DNA of 64,000 nt from Nocardioides marinus (GCA_019801415.1 JAHVJD010000007.1:1-64000); one strand, 5' to 3'; positions 50,517 to 61,200 are shown, numbered from the stretch's first letter. Made by a program: numbers and translations. Notes: generated from the letters alone by a model not told the origin.

Positions 50517-51823
50517 GCGCGTTCTCCGGTGATCAGGTGGAAGAAGGTGCCGGTCACGTTGCCCTTGACCGATCCGGTCTCGGGCACCGGGTTTCCGTCG
50601 GCGTCCATGACATTGGCCAGCGGCGCGTCGGGTTCTTCCAGAATGGTGGAATAGTGGAATTCGTGCCCGCGCAAGGCGGTGCCGGCAGCAAAGCCGGGCA
50701 TCTCCGCCTGCAGCACCGCGCGGCGGTAGCCGAGGTGGAACTTGCGCTTCTCGTAAGACGTCACCAGCCCCAGCAGGCCCAGCATCTGGTGGCGGTTGCC
50801 CTGCTTGTCGATCAGCGCTTCGCCAAGCGCCATGTAGCCGCCGCATTCGCCGTGCACCGGCTTGGTCTGCGCGTGTTTCCGAACGCCCGCGCGGAAGGTC
50901 TCTGCCGCGGCCAGTGCGCCGCCATGCAGTTCGGGGTAGCCACCGGGCAGCCAGACCAGATCAGCGTCCAGGGCCGGGGCCTCATCCGCCAAGGGCGAGA
51001 AGGGCAGGATCTCGGCGCCAGCGGCACGCCAGCCTTCCAGCAGGTGCGGGTAGGTGAAGGAAAACGCCGCATCGCGCGCCAGCGCAATGCGCTGCGCGGG
51101 CGGTGTGGGCAGGCTGGCGGGTGCCGGGGCCTGACCGGACAGCGCCGCGGATTTGATCGCTTCCAGATCCACATGCTCGCGCAGGAAGGCGGCGTAGCCT
51201 GCGATGGCGGCTTCCAGATCGGGGTGCTCCACCGCCTGGATCAGGCCCAGATGCCGCTCCGGCAGGGTCAGGTCACCGCGGCGGGGCAGGGAGCCCAGCA
51301 CCTTGATTCCTGCCTTTTCCATCCCCAGCCGGGTCAGGCGCTCATGGCGCGGGCTGGCGACGCGGTTGAGGATCACGCCCGCAAAGGGCAGCTCCGGGTC
51401 GTAAGCCCTGAACCCCAGCGCCGTGGCCGCAGCGGACTGTGCCTGGCCGCCTACATCGACGACCAGCACCACCGGCCAGCCCATCCGCTTGGCGGTCTCG
51501 GCAGAGGAGCCAAAGCCCGATTGGCCGCGGGTGGCAACGCCATCATAGAGGCCCATGGAACCTTCGCCGATGCAGATTTCCGCGCCAGCCGACTGGCCGG
51601 TGACCGCATCCAGCAGCCCGCCGTCCATCGCCCAGGTGTCCAGGTTGAAGCTGGGGCGCTTGGCGGCTGCCAGATGAAAGGCGGGGTCGATATAATCCGG
51701 CCCGCTCTTGTAGGGCTGCACGGTGAGGCCGTCCTCGGCCAGCGCCCGCAGCAGGCCCAGCATTACGGTGGTCTTGCCGGTGCCCGAAGAGGGTGCCGAG
51801 ATCATCAGTCCGGGAGGGGTCAT
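50513..51823 (-). CDS. cobB: Hydrogenobyrinic acid a,c-diamide synthase, CobB
   Basis: A 436-aa ATP- and glutamine-dependent amidase that makes the a,c-diamide. N-terminal synthetase domain with the P-loop SAPSSGTGKTTV and KSGPDYIDPAFH; C-terminal class I glutamine amidotransferase domain with the nucleophile Cys in HGECGGYMALGE. GAGGAGAACGCA precedes the ATG. A 114-bp gap with strong hairpins separates it from cobM, unlike most junctions in the operon, which overlap. Confidence 0.9.
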   Translation of the reverse strand: MTPPGLMISAPSSGTGKTTVMLGLLRALAEDGLTVQPYKSGPDYIDPAFHLAAAKRPSFNLDTWAMDGGLLDAVTGQSAGAEICIGEGSMGLYDGVATRGQSGFGSSAETAKRMGWPVVLVVDVGGQAQSAAATALGFRAYDPELPFAGVILNRVASPRHERLTRLGMEKAGIKVLGSLPRRGDLTLPERHLGLIQAVEHPDLEAAIAGYAAFLREHVDLEAIKSAALSGQAPAPASLPTPPAQRIALARDAAFSFTYPHLLEGWRAAGAEILPFSPLADEAPALDADLVWLPGGYPELHGGALAAAETFRAGVRKHAQTKPVHGECGGYMALGEALIDKQGNRHQMLGLLGLVTSYEKRKFHLGYRRAVLQAEMPGFAAGTALRGHEFHYSTILEEPDAPLANVMDADGNPVPETGSVKGNVTGTFFHLITGERA

Positions 51824-51869
51824 TGCGCGTTCTCCTCATATTCCGCCCGGGCCGCTTGCGGCTCGGGCC

Positions 51870-51906
51870 GCACCCGCCCGCCCCCCAGGCGGGTGCGTTC
51901 GCACCC
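51870..51906 (-). promoter_or_regulatory. Mutually exclusive hairpins between cobM and cobB
   Basis: GCACCCGCC (51870-51878) can pair with GGCGGGTGC (51888-51896), or GGGTGC (51891-51896) can pair with GCACCC (51901-51906). The two stems share the same arm, so only one can form at a time. They sit in the only long gap in the lower half of the cob operon. Confidence 0.5.
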
Positions 51907-51937
51907 CCCTCGGGCAGGCGCGGCCCTAGTGTACTTC

Positions 51938-52732
51938 TCAATCATCCCCATGGCTCCAGCTCGACCACGGGCTGTCGGCGCTCTGCGGCCGGTAGCGGCG
52001 GTCGTAGTCGGTGGAATACAGGCAGCTTTCGTCGAAACCCTCGCCCTTCAGCACCGGCCCCACAAGGATCAGCGCGGTGCGGGAGATCTTCTCGTCCAGC
52101 GAGTCTTTCAGGGTCGCCAGAGTGGCGCGGATGATCTGCTGGTCCGGCCAGCTGGCGCGGTAGACGACGGCGACAGGGCAGTCCGGGCCGTAGTGCGGGG
52201 TGAGGCTGTCGACCACATGGTCGAGATTGCCGATCGACAGGTGGATCGCCAGCGTGGTGCCGGTTCGTGCAAAATTCTCCAGCGTCTCACCTTCGGGCAT
52301 CGAGGACGCGCGGCCCGGGGTGCGGGTCAGCACCACCGACTGGCCGAGGCCGGGCAGGGTCAACTCGGTTCCCAGCGCGGCCGCGGCCGCGGCAAAGGAC
52401 GGCACGCCGGGAGTGACGCTGACGGGGATGCCTTCGGCTTTCAGGCGGCGGATCTGTTCGCCCATCGCCGACCACACCGACAGATCGCCGGAATGCAGCC
52501 GCGCCACATCCTGTCCCGCCTCATGCGCGGCCTTGATCTCGGCCACGATGGCATCCAGGTCCATCGACGCGGTGTTCACGATTTTTGCGTCCGCCGGGCA
52601 GTGGCTCAGGATTTCCTCTGGCACCAGCGAGCCTGCATAGAGGCACACCGGGCAGGCGGCGATGATGTCGCGTCCGCGCAGGGTCAGAAGGTCGGCAGCG
52701 CCCGGTCCGGCGCCAATGAAGTGAACGGTCAT
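51938..52732 (-). CDS. cobM: Precorrin-4 C11-methyltransferase, CobM
   Basis: A 264-aa SAM methyltransferase acting on precorrin-4 at C11. It has [17 protein letters not shown] at the start, the SAM loop [18 protein letters not shown] and [15 protein letters not shown]. The ATG overlaps the cobE stop. C-terminal tail [17 protein letters not shown] fits the family. Confidence 0.9.
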   Translation of the reverse strand: MTVHFIGAGPGAADLLTLRGRDIIAACPVCLYAGSLVPEEILSHCPADAKIVNTASMDLDAIVAEIKAAHEAGQDVARLHSGDLSVWSAMGEQIRRLKAEGIPVSVTPGVPSFAAAAAALGTELTLPGLGQSVVLTRTPGRASSMPEGETLENFARTGTTLAIHLSIGNLDHVVDSLTPHYGPDCPVAVVYRASWPDQQIIRATLATLKDSLDEKISRTALILVGPVLKGEGFDESCLYSTDYDRRYRPQSADSPWSSWSHGDD

Positions 52733-53106
52733 GGCTCAAGTCTTTCTGCTATGGCCGCGGTGGCAAGCCCATCCGCGGTGACAACTCTGGGGGCGATCAG
52801 GCGCGCACGCGCACCCGGCACCCCGTGGCGCGCGCCCGCCAGCGCCGCGGCTTCCGCCAACGACCCGGTGCCGAACCGCGCCTTGATCCGGGGCGAGCAG
52901 GTGAGGGTCTGCTCCCCGGCAATATCCTGTTCCTTCAGCGCAATCACCGGCAAGCCGGTGCTGCGCGCAAGGTCCTGCATGGCCGGGGCCGCGGCTTTCT
53001 CAGCAATGGAAGCCAGCGCATCCACGTCTTCGTCGGCCAGCGCCAGCGCTGCCTGCAAATCGGCTGCCGTGGCAGCGCTACGAAATCCGATGCCTGCCAC
53101 CTTCAT
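52729..53106 (-). CDS. cobE: CobE/GbiG C-terminal-domain protein
   Basis: A 125-aa protein like CobE of aerobic cobalamin operons, related to the C-terminal domain of CbiG. Segments: [58 protein letters not shown]. It has been proposed to help with precorrin intermediates; the exact function is unsettled. ATGA overlaps with cobL and cobM. Confidence 0.85.
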   Translation of the reverse strand: MKVAGIGFRSAATAADLQAALALADEDVDALASIAEKAAAPAMQDLARSTGLPVIALKEQDIAGEQTLTCSPRIKARFGTGSLAEAAALAGARHGVPGARARLIAPRVVTADGLATAAIAERLEP

Positions 53107-54290
53107 CGCGTAACACTCCACTGGATGACGGGCCGGGCCCGCTGCCAGCCGCGCATCGACCCCAAGGGGCCGGCCTCGGCGATCTCTGCCTTCAGCAGAT
53201 GGCCGCCGCGCCGGGCGTGGGCCTGCATCAAGAGGGTTTCGGTTTCCAGAGTGACGCCATTGGCGACCAGCCGGGTGCCCTTGGGCAGGATCTCCCACAG
53301 ATGGTCCAGCAGCGCTTGCGATCCGCCGCCGCCGATAAACACGCAATCGGGCAGCGGCTGGTGTTCCAGCACCTGCGGTGCCTTGCCCAAAACCGGGATC
53401 ATCCGGTGGTCCAGCCCAAAGGCAGCGGCGTTCGCCCGGATGTTCTCCAGTCGGCTCTCGCGCGGCTCAAAGGTGATCGCCCGCGCGCCTGAAGCCGCGA
53501 GGCACCACTCAACCGAGACCGAGCCGGAGCCGCCGCCGATGTCCCACAGCAGCTCCCCCGCTCGCGGAGCGAGGGCCGAAAGGGTCAGCGCCCGGATGGG
53601 ACGTTTGGTGATCTGCCCGTCACTGACAAAGAGGTCGTCCGCCAGACCGGAAGCCTGCGGCAGGCCCTTGCTCCCGACGGCTTCGATCGCGACCGCAACA
53701 GGCGCTTGAATGTCCTGAAGCTCAAAACCGTCCGCAGTGGCCGACCGCACCCGCTGGCGCGGCCCGCCCAAGGCCTCCATCACGGTCAGCTTGGAGGCAC
53801 CAAAGCCTTCAGCGGTCAGCCATTCCGCCAGTTCCGCCGGGGCAGCCCCGTCCCGCATAGTGCAGATCACGCGCGTGCCGCGCCCCAAGAGCGGGCGCAG
53901 CCGCGCGTAAGGGGCCGCGTGCAGGCCGAGGCACAGCGTCTCTTCCAATTTCCACGCAAGATGGTTCGCGGCCAGGGCAAAGGTGGAGGGAAACGGGTGC
54001 GACACCCATTCGCCATCCTCCAGGTGCCGCGCGAGCGAACCGCCTGCGCCGTGCCAGAACGGATCACCAGACGCCAGAACGGCCACCTTGCGGCCGCGTA
54101 TCTCCAGCACCGGATCGATGGAGAACGGCACCGGCCACGGCTGGCCCTTGCTGCCTGCGCCTGCCAGTTCCAGATGCCGCGGGCCGCCGAATACGACCTC
54201 GGCCTGTGCCAGCGCCTTCCGGCTTGCATCGCCCAAGCCTTCCAGTCCATTTTCGCCCAGACCGATAATCGTAAGCCATGGATTAGACAT
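53103..54290 (-). CDS. cobL: Precorrin-6Y C5,15-methyltransferase (decarboxylating), CobL
   Basis: A 395-aa two-domain enzyme that methylates C5 and C15 and decarboxylates the acetate chain. N-terminal tetrapyrrole methylase domain (LTIIGLGENGLEGL; VAVLASGDPFWHGAG), and a C-terminal class I methyltransferase domain (LLWDIGGGSGSVSVEWC). AAGGA precedes the ATG. That ATG and the ATG of cobK on the other strand share two bases, so the two genes diverge from one point. The stop overlaps cobE. Confidence 0.9.
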   Translation of the reverse strand: MSNPWLTIIGLGENGLEGLGDASRKALAQAEVVFGGPRHLELAGAGSKGQPWPVPFSIDPVLEIRGRKVAVLASGDPFWHGAGGSLARHLEDGEWVSHPFPSTFALAANHLAWKLEETLCLGLHAAPYARLRPLLGRGTRVICTMRDGAAPAELAEWLTAEGFGASKLTVMEALGGPRQRVRSATADGFELQDIQAPVAVAIEAVGSKGLPQASGLADDLFVSDGQITKRPIRALTLSALAPRAGELLWDIGGGSGSVSVEWCLAASGARAITFEPRESRLENIRANAAAFGLDHRMIPVLGKAPQVLEHQPLPDCVFIGGGGSQALLDHLWEILPKGTRLVANGVTLETETLLMQAHARRGGHLLKAEIAEAGPLGSMRGWQRARPVIQWSVTR

Positions 54291-55032
54291 GACACGCATC
54301 CTTCTTCTCGGCGGCACCACCGAAGCGTCGGCGTTGGCCAAAACCCTGGCCGAGGCAGGGATGGATGCGGTGTTTTCCTACGCGGGCCGCACGGCGCGGC
54401 CTGTCAACCAGCCCCTGCCGACCCGCGTGGGCGGCTTTGGCGGTGCGGAGGGGCTCGCGGAATTCCTGAGGGCCGAAGGCATCACGCATGTTGTTGATGC
54501 GACCCACCCGTTCGCGGCCCAGATGAGCATCAATGCGGTTTATGCTTGTGACGCAGCGGATGTGCCGCTGTGTGCTTTCGAACGCCCGGCCTGGCAGGAG
54601 GGGGACGGCGATCAATGGGTGCATGTGGACACCATCGCCGAGGCCGTCAACGTGCTGCCGGAGGCCGCTGCGCGGGTGTTCCTGGCGATCGGAAAGCAGA
54701 ACCTTCCCCTGTTTGCCGCCAAGCCCCAGCATCACTACCTGCTGCGGCTCGTGGATGCGCCGGAGGCCCCGGTGCCGCTGCCGCATACCACGGTCGAGAT
54801 TGCCCGCGGACCGTTTGACGCGTCGGGCGACACCGCGCTGATGCAGCGCCACGGCATCACCCATGTGGTCGCCAAGAACGCGGGCGGCGTGGGGGCCGCA
54901 GCCAAGCTTGCCGCCGCGCGCAGGCTGGGGCTGCCGGTCATCATGATCGGCAGGCCGCAGGTGCCTGACCGCCCCATCAAGGGCAGCGTGGCAGAGGTTA
55001 TGGAGTGGCTCGCTCATCCCTCAGCCGCGTAG
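54289..55032 (+). CDS. cobK: Precorrin-6A reductase, CobK
   Basis: A 247-aa NADPH-dependent reductase of precorrin-6A. Rossmann start TRILLLGGTTEASALAKTL, then VVDATHPFAAQMSINA and VVAKNAGGVGAAAKL, as in CobK/CbiJ. It is the only cob gene in the cluster between 49 and 62.7 kb on the plus strand: it begins at the cobL start on the opposite strand and converges with cobJ with a 19-nt overlap. Any promoter must lie inside cobL, and no clear ribosome site is present. Confidence 0.9.
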   Translation: MTRILLLGGTTEASALAKTLAEAGMDAVFSYAGRTARPVNQPLPTRVGGFGGAEGLAEFLRAEGITHVVDATHPFAAQMSINAVYACDAADVPLCAFERPAWQEGDGDQWVHVDTIAEAVNVLPEAAARVFLAIGKQNLPLFAAKPQHHYLLRLVDAPEAPVPLPHTTVEIARGPFDASGDTALMQRHGITHVVAKNAGGVGAAAKLAAARRLGLPVIMIGRPQVPDRPIKGSVAEVMEWLAHPSAA

Positions 55033-55778
55033 CGTGGGGTGTAGACATACTTGCCCACCCGGCGGGTGTCACGATTGCCGACGATCACCACGGTGCGCAT
55101 GTCTGCCATTTCCGGCGTGGCCTCCTTCAGCGGTACCGTCAGCAGCTCCTGCCCGGGTTTGGTCACGTCGCGGGCGAAGGTGATGAGGGTGTCCTCACCG
55201 CAGGCCTCGCGCAGGATTTCCAGCGCGCGGGCAAACTGATGCGGCCGTGACTTGGAGCGCGGGTTGTAAAACGCCATCGCCAGACCGGCCTCGCCGACCA
55301 GCTGCAAGCGCTTTTCGATCAGGCTCCAGGGCTTCAGGTTGTCGCTGAGGTTGATGGCGGCAAAGTCATGTCCCAGAGGTGCGCCGATGGCAGCAGCGGC
55401 GGCCAGCATCGCGGTGATGCCCGGCAGCACCCTGATGTCCAGCTCCAGCCAGTCCGGGTGGCGTTCGGCGTTATTCTCCAGCGCCTCGAACACGGCGGAG
55501 GCCATGGCAAACACTCCCGGATCACCGGAGGAAACAACGACCACCCGCTTGCCCTCGGCGGCCATCTCCAACGCATGGGTGGCGCGGTCCACTTCAACCC
55601 GGTTGTCGCTGGCGTGCAGGGTCAGGCCGACACGCGGCTCGATACGTTTGACGTAGGGAATGTAGCCGACGATATCGGTCGCCTCCGCGATGGCGTCACG
55701 CACTTCCTGGGTCACCAGCGCCTCGTTGCCGGGGCCAAGCCCCGCGATCACCACCCAGCCATCTTGCGAAACAGTCAT
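55014..55778 (-). CDS. cobJ: Precorrin-3B C17-methyltransferase, CobJ
   Basis: A 254-aa SAM methyltransferase that also drives ring contraction. Family segments: VVIAGLGPGNEALVTQEVRD, VVVSSGDPGVFAMASAVFEAL, VLPGITAMLAAAA and MAFYNPRSKSRPHQF. The ATG overlaps the cobI stop by ATGA. Its 3' end overlaps the 3' end of cobK on the other strand. Confidence 0.9.
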   Translation of the reverse strand: MTVSQDGWVVIAGLGPGNEALVTQEVRDAIAEATDIVGYIPYVKRIEPRVGLTLHASDNRVEVDRATHALEMAAEGKRVVVVSSGDPGVFAMASAVFEALENNAERHPDWLELDIRVLPGITAMLAAAAAIGAPLGHDFAAINLSDNLKPWSLIEKRLQLVGEAGLAMAFYNPRSKSRPHQFARALEILREACGEDTLITFARDVTKPGQELLTVPLKEATPEMADMRTVVIVGNRDTRRVGKYVYTPRYAAEG

Positions 55779-56491
55779 GGCCGTCGCCCCTGTCCATGAA
55801 CCAGAACGATAGAGAAATAGGGCACCTCGCCCGTGACCTCGGAGAGTTTCTGCACGGTCTGGCCCGGCATGGTGCCACGCTCGACCAGCCAGGCGTCCTC
55901 GGCACGGCCCGCGCGTTCCAGGGCGCGGCGCAGCTTGGGAAGGTTGCGGCCGATCTTCATGACCACCAGCGCATCGGTCTCCGACGCGCGCTTGGCCAGT
56001 TCGTCCTCGCTGAGCGTGGCCATCGCCACCGTCAGCACGTCATCCCCCCAGGTGATCGGCTGGCCGGAGGCGGTCCAGCAGCCGGACATGCCGGTGATGC
56101 CGGGCACGATCTCCTGCTCGGCGCGGCCCTGCAGGCGGGTGTAGAGGTGCATGTAGGAGCCGTAGAGAAACGGATCGCCCTCGCAGAGCACCACCACGTC
56201 TTCGTCCTGCGCGATTTCGGCCAGCGTGTCGGCCCAGCGGTCATAGAACTCCGCCAGCACCCGGTTGTATTCGGGGTCGGAAAAATGGATCTCGGTCGTA
56301 ACCGGGTATTCCATCGCGTGTTCCGTTGCGCCCTCGGCAAGCAGCCCTTCGACGATTGCACGGGCCTGCCCCTGACGCCCCGCCTTGCGGAAATAGGCAA
56401 CGTGGCGCGCCGAGCCGATCAGCCGCTGCGCGCGCACGCTCATCAGGTCGGGGTCTCCGGGGCCAAGCCCTGTGCAGATAACCTTGCCCAT
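55775..56491 (-). CDS. cobI: Precorrin-2 C20-methyltransferase, CobI
   Basis: A 238-aa SAM methyltransferase of the aerobic route. VICTGLGPGDPDLMSVRAQR, VVVLCEGDPFLYGSYMHLY, and VPGITGMSGCWTASG are typical. It starts 3 nt after the cobH stop and overlaps cobJ by ATGA. Confidence 0.9.
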   Translation of the reverse strand: MGKVICTGLGPGDPDLMSVRAQRLIGSARHVAYFRKAGRQGQARAIVEGLLAEGATEHAMEYPVTTEIHFSDPEYNRVLAEFYDRWADTLAEIAQDEDVVVLCEGDPFLYGSYMHLYTRLQGRAEQEIVPGITGMSGCWTASGQPITWGDDVLTVAMATLSEDELAKRASETDALVVMKIGRNLPKLRRALERAGRAEDAWLVERGTMPGQTVQKLSEVTGEVPYFSIVLVHGQGRRP

Positions 56492-56494
56492 CGC

Positions 56495-57124
56495 TTACTC
56501 TTTCCAGCTCGCCAGGGCGTTGACGGCAGCAACGGTGATCGCAGAGCCCCCAAGGCGGCCTTTCACGATCATCGAGGGGACCGGCAGGTCTTCCATCAGC
56601 GCCTCTTTCGATTCCATAGCGCCGACAAAGCCCACCGGGCAGCCGATGATGGCGGCGGGGCGCGGGCAGGCGGGATCTTTCAGCATGTTCAGCAGGTGGA
56701 ACAGCGCGGTGGGGGCATTTCCGATGGCCACCACGGCGCCTTCCAGTTTCGGGCGCCACAGCTCCAGCGCCGCGGCCGAGCGGGTGTTGGACATTTCCTT
56801 GGCCAGCTCCGGCACCTTCGGGTCGCGCAGGGTGCAGATTACCTCGTTGTCCGCAGGCAGGCGCGGGCGGGTGATGCCTTCGCTCACCATATACGCGTCG
56901 CAGAGGATCGGCGCACCCTTGGCAAGTGCTGCGCGGGCGGTCTCGGCCATGCCGTCGGAAAAGCGCACGTGCTCTTCCAGCCCGACCATCCCCGCCGCGT
57001 GGATCATGCGCACGACGACGACTTCCTCGTCCTTGGTGAACCGGGCCAGATTGGCCTCGCGGCGAATGGTGGCAAAGCTTTCGGCGTAGATCTTGGCGCC
57101 GTCGGTTTCATAGGTGTGGAGCAT
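56495..57124 (-). CDS. cobH: Precorrin-8X methylmutase, CobH
   Basis: A 209-aa enzyme that moves a methyl group from C11 to C12. The catalytic His is in RMIHAAGMVGLEEHV; other family segments are GAPILCDAYMVSEGI and IIGCPVGFVGAMESKEAL. It begins one base after the cobG stop. Confidence 0.9.
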   Translation of the reverse strand: MLHTYETDGAKIYAESFATIRREANLARFTKDEEVVVVRMIHAAGMVGLEEHVRFSDGMAETARAALAKGAPILCDAYMVSEGITRPRLPADNEVICTLRDPKVPELAKEMSNTRSAAALELWRPKLEGAVVAIGNAPTALFHLLNMLKDPACPRPAAIIGCPVGFVGAMESKEALMEDLPVPSMIVKGRLGGSAITVAAVNALASWKE

Positions 57125-57125
57125 G

Positions 57126-58289
57126 TCAGCTGCCCTCTGTCAGAAGTTCGGGAGCGGCGCGCAAGCGGTCGGCGCTCAGGTTGGTTATTAGCGGTTGATC
57201 CGCGGCGGTGCCATTGCGGATCAGAGAGAATTCGTCCGCGCCGGTTGCGGTAAGGGTAACAGGCGATGGGCCAGGGCAAGCGCAGCCTTTAGCGCAGCCA
57301 GAGACATGCAGGCGCGTGTCCCGCGGCAGCTGTGGCGCAAGATCACGCGCCAGATCGCGGGTTGCGGAGAGCGCCTGCAGGCAACCGGGCGCTCCGGTGC
57401 AGGCGGTCACTTGCAGGCGCGGATCCGTGGCGTCCAGGATCAGGCCGGGCAGGGGCGGCAGGTCGCGCGCGCCCTCGATCAACAGCATTCGCCAGGGCGT
57501 GAGGCGGATCTCGCCGTGCGCGGCCAGTTCGGCAAGTGTCGCGGCGGGCATCTGGCCGAACTCCAAAGCAGCAAGCGTCCCCGCGGGCGTGTGGCCCGGT
57601 GCGGCGGCAAACGGGCGCTGGAGCGCCGTTGCGCCATGCGAAGGCGGCGGCCCGCGGCGCGCGATGAGACGGTGCATCCTGCCGCGACCCTCCGGCGCGC
57701 CGCCCTGGTCGAGGAACCAGCGCGCCAGCGCAAGAGCCTCGGCAGCGGCCGATTCACGTGTGACGGTTTTGCCAGCCGTGGCCCCATCCGCGCGCAGGAT
57801 CAGCCCGGCAGGGCCGCGCTCGACGCGGATATCGGCGGCGCAGTCCTGCAGCACCGGGGCCGCGCCGCAGTCGACGGCAAAGCCGAATTTGCCGGGCAGG
57901 GTCAGCCCGGTTGCCGCCGTCAGCGCGGCGCTGAGGGCTGAGGCGATGGCGTGGGTATCGTCGTCTTCCTGCCAAAACGGGGCAATCAGGATATTTCGGC
58001 GGGCTTCGGCGGCGGCATCGAGGTCGACAAGGCCAAGGGTGCGCAGGCCTGCAATCAGGGCCTCAAGCCCGTCTTCGCGGATGCCACGCAGCTGCAGGTT
58101 CGCGCGGGCGGAGATGTCCAGAAGACCATTGCCGAAGGTTTGCGCAAGTTCTGCCACGCCTTTCGCCTGCGCTGCGGACAGCTTGCCCAGCGGCGCGCGG
58201 ATACGCACCACCAGCCCGTCGCCGGACATCATCGGCCGCAGGGCGCCGGGGCACCAGCCATAGACCTTGGGGGCGGCGGACCCGCTCAT
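57126..58289 (-). CDS. cobG: Precorrin-3B synthase, CobG
   Basis: A 387-aa oxygen-dependent monooxygenase related to sulfite/nitrite reductases, which marks the aerobic cobalamin route. The start resembles siroheme-type reductases (GLLDISARANLQLRGI). Cluster cysteines are seen as ACTGAPGCLQ and SGCAKGCACPGPSP. The ATG region overlaps the cobN stop by ATGA. Confidence 0.9.
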   Translation of the reverse strand: MSGSAAPKVYGWCPGALRPMMSGDGLVVRIRAPLGKLSAAQAKGVAELAQTFGNGLLDISARANLQLRGIREDGLEALIAGLRTLGLVDLDAAAEARRNILIAPFWQEDDDTHAIASALSAALTAATGLTLPGKFGFAVDCGAAPVLQDCAADIRVERGPAGLILRADGATAGKTVTRESAAAEALALARWFLDQGGAPEGRGRMHRLIARRGPPPSHGATALQRPFAAAPGHTPAGTLAALEFGQMPAATLAELAAHGEIRLTPWRMLLIEGARDLPPLPGLILDATDPRLQVTACTGAPGCLQALSATRDLARDLAPQLPRDTRLHVSGCAKGCACPGPSPVTLTATGADEFSLIRNGTAADQPLITNLSADRLRAAPELLTEGS

Positions 58290-61200
58290 GCGGTGCCCTC
58301 CAGGGCTGCCATGATGGAGTTGCGCCGGGTGGTCCAGAGACCCGCATCATGCAGCGCCCGGAAACGGTCCCGCATGGCCTGAAGGGCGGCGGGGTTTTCG
58401 CGCTGCATGAATTCGACCAGGTCCTCGCGTCCCAGGGTTGCATCGAAATAGAGGTCGAAAAGATGCGGCTGCACCACCTGCGCAAGATGCGCGAAGGCCG
58501 CCATGTGGTCGAGGGTTGCCGCGATCTCGGCGGCGCCGCGGAAGCCGTGAGACATCATCGAGGTGGCCCAGTCCGGATTGGCGGCGCGGGCGCGGGTGAC
58601 GCGGGCGATTTCCTCGCTCAAGCTGCGCGCCTGCGGCTTGTCCGGCCGGGTTGCGTCGAGGTGATAGAGCGCGGGCGCGGCCTGGCCGATGCGGGCCATG
58701 GCGGCGGCAAATCCTGCCTCATGGGCGGCGTAATCAGACGCGACGAGCAGGTCCGTCTCCGGCAGGTCCTGCAGATGCACGAAACTGTCGGCGCTTTGCA
58801 GGCGGGTTTCCAAGGCGTCGCGGGCATCGGTGATTGCGCCCTTGGCGTCGATGGCGTGCGAGGAGGCGTTGAGCCAGGCCTCGCCCGCGGCCTGTCGCGC
58901 CGCATCGGTGTAGTCGTCCAGATGCGGGGTCATCGACAGGCCGTATTGGCCGGGCTTGGGGCCGAAGACGCGCGGTGTCTCGGTCAGATAGGGGTTGTCG
59001 GCCGCGGTTTCCTCGCGCGCGGCCAATGCGGCGGCGGCGGTTTCGAACATCTGCGCAAGGCCCGGAAAGACATCGCGGAACAGGCCGGAGACGCGCAGGG
59101 TCACGTCGATGCGCGGCCGGTTCAGCATCGACAGCGGCAGAACCTCAAAGCCCGACACCCGCTCGGAGCCTTCATCCCACTTGGGCGCGAGGCCCGCAAG
59201 ATGCAGTGCCATGGCGAATTCCTCGCCCGCGGTCCGCATGGTGGCAGAGCCCCAGAGGTCGATCACCAACCCCCTGGGCCAGTCGCCGTGGTCCTGAAGG
59301 TGGCGGCGCAGCAGCTCTTCCGCCAGCTTGACCCCTTGCGCATGCGCCGCCCGCGACGGCACCGCCCGCGGGTCGGTGGTAAAGAGGTTGCGCCCCGTCG
59401 GGATCACATCTTCGCGGCCGCGAAAGGGCGAGCCGGAGGGGCCGGGGGTGACGATCTTGCCGTCCAGTGCGGCGATCAGCCCGGCGCGTTCCTCAGCCCC
59501 GCATTGGCCGGTGCCGAAGATATGCAGGCCTTCGCCGTACTGGCTTTCCTTGATGTCGCAGACAAAGGCGTCGATGCGGGTGATCGCTTCCGCCGGCGAG
59601 GTCTCGGGCGTCAGGCCCAGATCGGCCTCGACGCCGGTGCCTTGCGCCTCGGCGCGGATGTCGTCGATCAGCCGGTCGCGGCGGGCCGGGTCCAGCCCGT
59701 CGGCGGTGGAGTATTCATCCAGCAGGCATTCCAACCGGGCCATGCCCTCGGGAAGGTTCGTTTGGGCAAGCGGCGGCGGCAGATGGCCGATGGTGACAGC
59801 ACCGATGCGGCGCTTGGCCTGCGCGGCCTCGCCCGGGTCGTTCACGATGAAGGGGTAGATCACCGGTAGCGGCCCGGTCAGCACCTCGGGCCAGCACAGG
59901 CCGGAGAGCGCCACTGCCTTGCCGGGCAACCATTCCAGCGTGCCATGCGCCCCGATGTGGATGAGGGCGTCCGTCTGGCCGCGCAGCCACAGGTAAAAGG
60001 CCACATAGGCGTGGCGCGGGGTGCGGTCGAGATCGTGGTAATCGTCGACGCGGTTTTTCACCTCGCCCCGCTCGGGCTGCAGCGCGACGAGGGCGTTGCC
60101 TGCGCGCAGGGCCTTGAAGTGAAAGGCGTCATCGCGGCAATCGGGGTCTTCTTCCGGGCGGCCCCAGGCCTCGGCCAGCGTGTCCTGCAGGTCTTGTGGC
60201 AGGGTGGCGAGCGCAGCTTTGTAGTCAGCAAGGGGGACGCTCAGCGTCTCCTCCATCAGCCGCAGGCCGGTGCTTTCGAGGGCTTCGACGGCGTAGCCTT
60301 GGGCGGAAAGCTCCCGCAGGATTTCGTCGCAGGAGGCCAGCGCGTCGAGGCCGACGGCATGGGCCAGGTTGTGGTCGCGGCCCGGGTAGGTGGAGAGGAT
60401 CAGCGCAAGACGCTTGTCGGCGTTCGGCAGTTTGGCCAGCCGCAGCCAGCCTTCGACGCGGTCGACGGCGGATTTAATGCGCTCTGCATCGGCGCGGTGG
60501 GCGAAGCGGGAATATTGCAGCTCCGGGTCTTTCTTGCCCGGCGATTTGAAACTGACCACGCCTGCAAAGATGCGGCCGTCCACCTCGGGCAGGACCACGT
60601 GCATGGCAAGGTCGGCTGGGGAGAGACCGCGGTCGGCCTCGCGCCAGTCCTTCTTGCGCGCGGTGGAGAGCGCCACCTGGAACACCGGACAACCGGTTGT
60701 CGACAGCGGCGAGGCGCTGCCGTCGGTGCCTTGGGCCGAGAAAGCCGTCGCATTGATGATCGCGGCGGGGGTCAGCGCGGGCAGCTTTTCACGCAGCCAA
60801 TCGGCTGCCGTCGGCGCCTTGAGACTGGCGGCAAAGGCACCAAAGGCCGCATAGCCACGGGTGCGCAGCTCGGCGATCAGGGCATCGACGGGCGCGGTGT
60901 CTGCGGCAGTGAGATAGGAGCGGTAGAAGCTCACCAGAACCAGCGGCTTGTCCTGCGGCGGAAGGTCCGCCAGCACGCCCTTGTCCGGGTCGTAAAACCC
61001 GTGGTCCGGCATGGATTTGAGGCCCAGAACCGGCCCGGCATAAAGCCCTGCCGCCAGCGACAATTGGGCGAGTGCCGCCTGCGCGGCCACTGCTCCGCCC
61101 GTATCACACAGGGCTTGCAGCCGTCGCAGGGTGGAAACGGGCAAGGTGGACAGGGCATCCAGCCGCGCGTCCTCGCGCCCGTCGGCGGGCAGTACCGCCA

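Noticed and set aside
50537-53113. Long 858-codon frame on the plus strand
   Set aside because: It is antisense to cobB, cobM and cobE, with a low-complexity translation and no recognisable protein.
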